DNA of 10,332 bases, from positions 1 to 10,332 of the forward strand of contig LUZH01000161.1 in the NCBI GenBank assembly GCA_001602885.1. Direction: 5' to 3'. Source of the stretch: Bacteroidales bacterium Bact_16. Its GTDB lineage: Bacteria > Bacteroidota > Bacteroidia > Bacteroidales > UBA932. Every line of letters starts with the position of its first letter. The stretch's first letter is position 1. The position numbers and the translations under genes are program-made. Below the pieces are notes generated by a model that was not told the DNA's origin, did not search any database, and was given only the letters and a program-made list of their open reading frames with translations. Of the stretch, positions 6,371-10,332 are shown in pieces.

Positions 6371-8113
6371 CTAGTCCTCCGAGGCGATTTCCTTGAGCTC
6401 GGCGCGGTAGGCCATCAGGAGGCGGGACTTGGAGATGAAGCCGAGGTATTTGCGGTCGGCGTCGACGACGGGAAGCCGCCAGGCGCCGGTCCGCTCGAAC
6501 TTGTTCATCACCGATTCCATCTTCTCGCCGGAGAAGATGTAGTCCGGCGCGGATTCCATGATGTTGTAGACGTGCAGCCTGTCGTACTTGGCGCTGTCGA
6601 AGAGCACACGCCGGGTCGACGCCACGTCCACCATGCCCTGGAAGCGGCCTTCGCGGTCGATCACGGCCAGGACGGCCGCGTCGCTGTCCGTGATCACCTC
6701 CACCACTTCCCGCAGGGTGGCGTCGATCTGCACGCGCGGGTATTTGTCGCGGATGAGCGTGTCCGTCTGCAGCAGCGTCAGGACGGCCTGGTCGCTGTCG
6801 TGCGTGAGGAGGTCGCCGCTCTGCGCGATACGCTTGGTGTAGATGGAATATTTCTCGAAGACGCGCACCGTGCCGAAGGCGACGGTCGCCGTCAGGATGA
6901 GCGGGATGAGCAGCTCATAGCCGCCGGAGATCTCGGCGATGAGGAAGATCGCGGTCATCGGGGCCTGCATCACGCCGGCCATCAGCGCCGCCATGCCCAC
7001 GAGCACGAAATTCTGCTCCGGCACGCTGAAGCCCAGGAGGTTGAGGCAGCGGGCGATCACGAAGCCGAGGATGGCGCCGGCGAACAGGGTCGGACCGAAG
7101 GTACCGCCGACGCCTCCGCCGGCGTTGGTGGCCGTCATCGCGAGGACCTTCAGGAAGAAGATCAGCGCAAAGAGCAGCGGCACGCCCCATTTCCAGCCGA
7201 GCAGGAAAGACAGGACGCTGCGGCCCTCCAGGGCCAGGTCCTCGCCGTTGAGCAGGGCGCCGAGCGAGTCGTAGCCCTCGCCGTACAGCGGCGGGAACAG
7301 GAAGATCAGCAGACCCAGCGCGCCCGCGCAGAGCGCCCAGCGCACATAAGGGTTCCTGATCTTGCCGACGCGGTCTTCCAGGCGGAGGGTCATCCGCATG
7401 AAATAGAGCGCACCGAAGCCGCCGACGATGCCCAGGACGATGTAGAACGGCAGGTTGCCCATCGAGAAGGGCGTGAGCGTGCAGGCGAAGACCGGGGTCT
7501 GTCCCCGGAAGATATAGGAGATCACCGTGGCCGAGATGGTCGAGAGCAGCAGGGGCAGCAGGGACCGCATCGACACGTTGAAGAGCAGGATCTCCAGGGT
7601 GAAGAGCACGCCGGCCAGCGGGGCCTTGAAGATGCCCGCCACGGCGCCGGCGGCGCCGCAGCCCAGCAGCAGCGTGATGTTGCGGTAGGACAGGCCGCAG
7701 AGGCGGCCCAGGTTGGAGCCGATGGCCGCGCCCGTGTAGACGATCGGGGCCTCGGCTCCCACGGATCCACCGAATCCGATCGTGATGCTGGAGGTCAGCA
7801 TCGAGGACCAGGTGTTGTGGGGTTTGATCTTGGAATCGTTGCGGGAAACGGCGAGCAGGGCTTTGGTGACGCCATGCCCGATATTGTCGCGGATCACATA
7901 GCGGACCAGGATCAGCGAGAGCAGCATACCGATGCCCGGCAGGACGAGGTATTGCCAGTCGTAGCTGAAATGGAAATCCTGGTTGAGCAGCAGCTTGACG
8001 GTGTGGATGGCCCAGTCCAAAACGACGGCGGCGCACCCGGAGAGCACGCCGACCATCAGGCTGAGCAGCAGAAGCTTGCTACGCTCAGGAATATGATCCA
8101 GAGACAGTTTCAC
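6371..8113 (-). CDS. CLC-family chloride channel or Cl-/H+ antiporter with C-terminal CBS pair
   Basis: The product is 580 residues: a CLC membrane core (about 12-425) followed by two cytoplasmic CBS domains (about 450-505 and 515-570), which usually bind adenine nucleotides and tune gating. Anion-pathway motifs seen: IGHGV (78-82), with His80 at the place of Ser107 in E. coli ClC-ec1; [11 protein letters not shown] (115-125), with gating Glu121; [13 protein letters not shown] (163-175); [11 protein letters not shown] (336-346); and Tyr425 in SIYTKR, the central tyrosine. The internal proton-relay position (Glu203 in ClC-ec1) is Ile175 by alignment, preceded by Glu174, so coupling to protons cannot be assumed. 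The start codon is GTG at 8111-8113, sharing one base with the TAG stop of the upstream gene (TAGTG), which suggests coupled translation. The next internal ATG (residue 20) would cut into the first helix. The dtd gene follows after 2 bases. Confidence 0.94.
   Translation of the reverse strand: MKLSLDHIPERSKLLLLSLMVGVLSGCAAVVLDWAIHTVKLLLNQDFHFSYDWQYLVLPGIGMLLSLILVRYVIRDNIGHGVTKALLAVSRNDSKIKPHNTWSSMLTSSITIGFGGSVGAEAPIVYTGAAIGSNLGRLCGLSYRNITLLLGCGAAGAVAGIFKAPLAGVLFTLEILLFNVSMRSLLPLLLSTISATVISYIFRGQTPVFACTLTPFSMGNLPFYIVLGIVGGFGALYFMRMTLRLEDRVGKIRNPYVRWALCAGALGLLIFLFPPLYGEGYDSLGALLNGEDLALEGRSVLSFLLGWKWGVPLLFALIFFLKVLAMTATNAGGGVGGTFGPTLFAGAILGFVIARCLNLLGFSVPEQNFVLVGMAALMAGVMQAPMTAIFLIAEISGGYELLIPLILTATVAFGTVRVFEKYSIYTKRIAQSGDLLTHDSDQAVLTLLQTDTLIRDKYPRVQIDATLREVVEVITDSDAAVLAVIDREGRFQGMVDVASTRRVLFDSAKYDRLHVYNIMESAPDYIFSGEKMESVMNKFERTGAWRLPVVDADRKYLGFISKSRLLMAYRAELKEIASED
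6376..6380 (-). promoter_or_regulatory. Shine-Dalgarno-like GGAGG before dtd
   Basis: On the minus strand this is GGAGG, 7 bases upstream of the dtd ATG. It overlaps the last sense codons of clc (Ser-Glu-Asp), so coding constraint may explain it. It supports the chosen dtd start. Strong Shine-Dalgarno sites are uncommon in Bacteroidetes. Confidence 0.35.
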
Positions 8114-8481
8114 TAGGCATCTGCACCATCATCGTCTCCCCCGTACTGGGAGATGTTGTCGTCGGGAAGCGGATCGTCCTCGGACCCGGTGGCGCCGCTG
8201 GTGCCGGCCACGGACTCGGTCTCGGCCTCCTCCTCGCCTTCGAGCCAGCGCTCGATGTCGTCGGGGTTGTCGATCTGCACCTTGATCTTGACGAGATAAA
8301 TCGCATCCGGGATCTCCACCATCACGGCATAGAACGGCGTGCCGTCCGGCTTGGTGTATTTGGTGAGATCGGGGAGATAATCGCTGAAGCCCTTGGGATA
8401 CTTCTCGGCAAATGCCGCCGCGAGCTCAGGAGACATATTTTCGTAACTGACGATGTGACGTTTTTTATTATCTGAAGCCAT
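8113..8481 (-). CDS. Small acidic protein of unknown function, first gene of the clc-dtd unit
   Basis: The product is 122 residues and I do not recognise a named family. Seen: an N-terminal domain of about 75 residues, with RHIVSYENM (8-16), a helix over SPELAAAFAEKYPKGFSDY (17-35) and a predicted beta section (FYAVMVEIPDAIYLVKIKV, 50-68), ending at DNPDD. The C-terminal third (from about 80) is low-complexity and very rich in Glu, Asp, Gly and Ser, so probably disordered. There is no signal peptide, membrane segment or cysteine, so it is likely cytoplasmic. My impression is that similar short proteins occur in Bacteroidales, but I cannot confirm this here. Its TAG stop overlaps the GTG of clc by one base, and a good promoter candidate lies just upstream, so it is expressed ahead of clc and dtd. 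Codon use resembles the neighbours. The reading frame is convincing; the function is open. Confidence 0.8.
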   Translation of the reverse strand: MASDNKKRHIVSYENMSPELAAAFAEKYPKGFSDYLPDLTKYTKPDGTPFYAVMVEIPDAIYLVKIKVQIDNPDDIERWLEGEEEAETESVAGTSGATGSEDDPLPDDNISQYGGDDDGADA

Positions 8482-8504
8482 ATAGGTTAGTACTAAATTT
8501 GCTG

Positions 8505-8535
8505 CAAGTATAAGGCCTATTTCTTAAAAAACAAA
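8505..8535 (-). promoter_or_regulatory. Bacteroidetes-type promoter for the small protein-clc-dtd unit
   Basis: On the minus strand, TTTG (8532-8535) is followed by exactly 19 bases and then TATACTTG (8505-8512). This fits the Bacteroidetes -33 TTTG and -7 TAnnTTTG elements with a single mismatch and correct spacing. The -7 box ends 23 bases before the ATG at 8481. The -33 box lies inside the last codons of ygiQ, so the promoter straddles the end of that gene. Confidence 0.6.
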
Positions 8536-10241
8536 GCCTTCTGCGCCTTTTTTTTCATCGGATCGCGTTCCACAAATACAGGCTTCATGGTGCGCGGATC
8601 GATCCCGCTGTAGAACATCACGGAAGAGGTCGTCATCGGCGTCGGCATGAAGTCCTGCACCTGCTCCATCCAGATTCCTTTCAGACAGGGATTTGCGGCG
8701 AGGCGCTTCATGTCGTCCAGCGTACAGCCCGGGTGGGAGGAGATGAAATAGGGCACCAGCTCGGTGTGCGTGCCGTTCTCGCGGTTGATCTTGTCGAACT
8801 CCCTGCGCAGGCGCTCGAAGAGCTTGAACGAGGGTTTGCCCATGTAGTTGAGCACCTTGTCCTCGGTGTGCTCCGGCGCCACCTTGAGGCGGCCGGAGGT
8901 GTGTTTGAGCATCAGCTCGCGCAGGTAGGGCTTGCCCGTCTCGTCGATGAATCCTTTTTCGTCCAGGAAGAGGTCGTAGCGCACGCCGCTGCCGATGTAG
9001 GAGTGGCGGATGCCCTTGACGGAGTCCACCGCGCGGTAGAGCTTCAGGACGCGTTCGTGGGAGCGGTCCATGTTCGGGCAGGGAGCCGGGAAGAGGCAGG
9101 ACTGCCGGCGGCATTTGGCGCACAGGTCCTGGTTCTTGCCGTGCAGGCCGTACATGTTGGCCGTCGGCGCGCCCAGGTCGGAGATATTGCCGTGGAATTC
9201 GGGCATCGCCGCGAGCTTGCGGACCTCTTCGAGGATCGAGCGCTCGCTGCGCGACTGGATGAACTTGCCCTGGTGGGCGGCGATCGTGCAGAAGTTGCAG
9301 CCGCCGAAGCAGCCGCGGTGCGTGATGATCGAGTCCTTGATCATGTCGTAGGCCGGGATGCGCTTGCCTTTGTAGCGGGGGTGCGGGAGCTTGGTGAACG
9401 GCAGGTCCCAGCAGGCGTCCATCTCCTCGGTCGTGGCCGGCGGATAGGGCGGGTTGACCTGCACATAGCCCTTGCCGACCGGCTCGACGAGCGTCCGCGC
9501 ATGCATCATATTCGCCTGGATCTCAATATGATGGAAATTCTCCGCAAACGCCACCTTGTCCCGGCAGCACTCCTCATATGAATGTAATACGATAGGCTCC
9601 GTTCCGCCAATCTTCCCGGTACGGTAAAAGGCAAGCTGTGGGATTTGCTCGATCTGGCGGCGGTTCCGGCCCGCTTCGATCGCGCGGGTGAGCTCCAGCA
9701 TGGTCCGCTCCCCCATCCCGTAGCAGAGCCAGTCGGCGCCGCTGTCGACGAGGATGGACGGCATCAGGCGGTTGTCCCAGTAGTCATAGTGCGTGAAACG
9801 CCGCAGGGACGCCTCCACGCCGCCGATGACGACGGGCACGTCCGGCCAGAGCTGCTTGAGGATCTTCGTATAGACGGTCACGGCGCGGTCCGGCCGCTGG
9901 CCGAACTTGCCCTCGGGCGTGTAGGCGTCGTCGTGGCGCAGGCGCTTGGCGGCCGTGTAGTGGTTGACCATCGAATCCATCGCGCCCGAATTGAGCGCGA
10001 AATAGAGCCGCGGCCGGCCCAGCTTTCGGAAATCCCGCAGGTCGTCGCGCCAGTTGGGCTGGGGCACGACCGCCACGCGGTACCCGGCTTTCTCCAGGTA
10101 CCGCGCGATACAGGCCGTGCCGAAACTGGGGTGATCGACGAAGGCGTCTCCGGTGAAGAAGATGATGTCGATGTAATCCCAGCCCAGGCGCTCCACTTCC
10201 TTGGCGGAAGTGGGAATGCTACATTCTGTCCGGTAAGTCAA
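8517..10241 (-). CDS. ygiQ: YgiQ-family radical SAM protein
   Basis: The product is 574 residues. Seen: the YgiQ N-terminal domain (Radical_SAM_N; LGWDYIDIIFFTGDAFVDHPSFG region at 19-41, VIGGVEASLRRFTHYDYW at 138-155) and a radical SAM core with the 4Fe-4S ligands Cys311, Cys315 and Cys318 in RGCFGGCNFC. A second cysteine group follows, C374-x2-C377-x4-C382-x5-C388, then SGVRYDL, KVAPEHTED and SSHPG blocks typical of the family. Known: radical SAM enzymes cut S-adenosylmethionine to start radical chemistry; the reaction of YgiQ is not established to my knowledge. The protein ends soon after the core (KKKAQKALFFKK), so it lacks most of the C-terminal DUF3362 region found in the 739-residue E. 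coli form. The start at 10241 is the only ATG, GTG or TTG before the conserved region (next candidate GTG at codon 16) and makes a 23-base overlap with the upstream gene. Confidence 0.95.
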   Translation of the reverse strand: MTYRTECSIPTSAKEVERLGWDYIDIIFFTGDAFVDHPSFGTACIARYLEKAGYRVAVVPQPNWRDDLRDFRKLGRPRLYFALNSGAMDSMVNHYTAAKRLRHDDAYTPEGKFGQRPDRAVTVYTKILKQLWPDVPVVIGGVEASLRRFTHYDYWDNRLMPSILVDSGADWLCYGMGERTMLELTRAIEAGRNRRQIEQIPQLAFYRTGKIGGTEPIVLHSYEECCRDKVAFAENFHHIEIQANMMHARTLVEPVGKGYVQVNPPYPPATTEEMDACWDLPFTKLPHPRYKGKRIPAYDMIKDSIITHRGCFGGCNFCTIAAHQGKFIQSRSERSILEEVRKLAAMPEFHGNISDLGAPTANMYGLHGKNQDLCAKCRRQSCLFPAPCPNMDRSHERVLKLYRAVDSVKGIRHSYIGSGVRYDLFLDEKGFIDETGKPYLRELMLKHTSGRLKVAPEHTEDKVLNYMGKPSFKLFERLRREFDKINRENGTHTELVPYFISSHPGCTLDDMKRLAANPCLKGIWMEQVQDFMPTPMTTSSVMFYSGIDPRTMKPVFVERDPMKKKAQKALFFKK

Positions 10242-10332
10242 TGCCCAGGATCTTCATGCCCTTGCGCAAGACGCCGGCGAGCGTGGAGATCAGCTCGAGA
10301 CGCATCTTGAGGACCTCCGCATCCGGCTCCTT
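10219..10332 (-). CDS. argS: Probable arginyl-tRNA synthetase, C-terminal end (5' truncated by window edge)
   Basis: Only the last 37 residues are present, entering from the right edge and stopping with TAG at 10219-10221. Seen: RLELISTLAGVLRKG followed by MKILGIDLPDRM at the very C-terminus. This fits the DALR anticodon-binding domain that ends arginyl-tRNA synthetases, which commonly finish L-G-[IV]-x-x-P-x-R-M. The enzyme charges tRNA-Arg in the cytoplasm. The gene overlaps the ygiQ start by 23 bases, so the two may share a transcript. With so short a piece, another DALR-domain synthetase is possible but less likely. Confidence 0.7.
   Translation of the reverse strand, partial: KEPDAEVLKMRLELISTLAGVLRKGMKILGIDLPDRM

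Noticed and set aside
6572..8116. 514-codon open frame on the plus strand opposite clc
   Set aside because: His, Gln, Glu and Arg-rich low-complexity translation typical of an antisense shadow; the minus strand has all CLC motifs.
8733..9581. 282-codon open frame on the plus strand opposite ygiQ
   Set aside because: Val, Ala, Gly and Arg-rich antisense shadow with no recognisable domain.

Overview
The window looks like a piece of a high-GC (roughly 60% by eye) member of the Bacteroidales. The evidence is the gene set and the signals: a BlaI/MecI-type repressor followed by an M56 peptidase fused to TonB C-terminal domains, a CLC protein with the GHGV...GGSVGAEAP sequence style I associate with that group, and promoters resembling the Bacteroidetes -7 box (TAnnTTTG). 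Genes are packed very tightly, with start/stop overlaps and only two gaps longer than 30 bases. I cannot name a genus from sequence alone.

Layout, left to right. The 3' end of tex (S1 RNA-binding domain) reads rightward and stops at 504. It meets a leftward two-gene unit with no gap: a GT4-type glycosyltransferase (1380-2531) followed by a lipoprotein esterase of the esterase-D fold (505-1383). A 145-bp AT-rich divergent region (2532-2676) with a candidate -7 box on each strand separates this unit from a rightward three-gene unit. That unit is a BlaI/MecI-family repressor (2677-3042), an M56 membrane metallopeptidase carrying two tandem TonB C-terminal domains (3039-4754) and a secreted TPR protein (4758-5915).

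The TPR gene abuts, again with zero gap, the end of a leftward unit: a small acidic protein of unknown function (8113-8481), a CLC chloride channel/antiporter with two CBS domains (6371-8113) and D-aminoacyl-tRNA deacylase dtd (5916-6368). A candidate promoter for this unit lies across the 3' end of the next gene. That gene is the YgiQ-family radical SAM protein (8517-10241), whose start overlaps the 3' end of what looks like argS (10219-10332, partial).

Functionally, most genes are housekeeping (tex, dtd, ygiQ, argS, clc). The best candidate for an under-described system is the repressor / M56-2xTonB / TPR unit. By analogy with BlaR1-BlaI it would be an envelope-signal sensor that relieves repression by proteolysis, but no beta-lactamase or other obvious target lies next to it. 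Its two TonB-like domains are about 87% identical in DNA by my hand count, which points to a recent in-frame duplication. I see no tRNA, rRNA, CRISPR array, insertion sequence or phage gene in the window.
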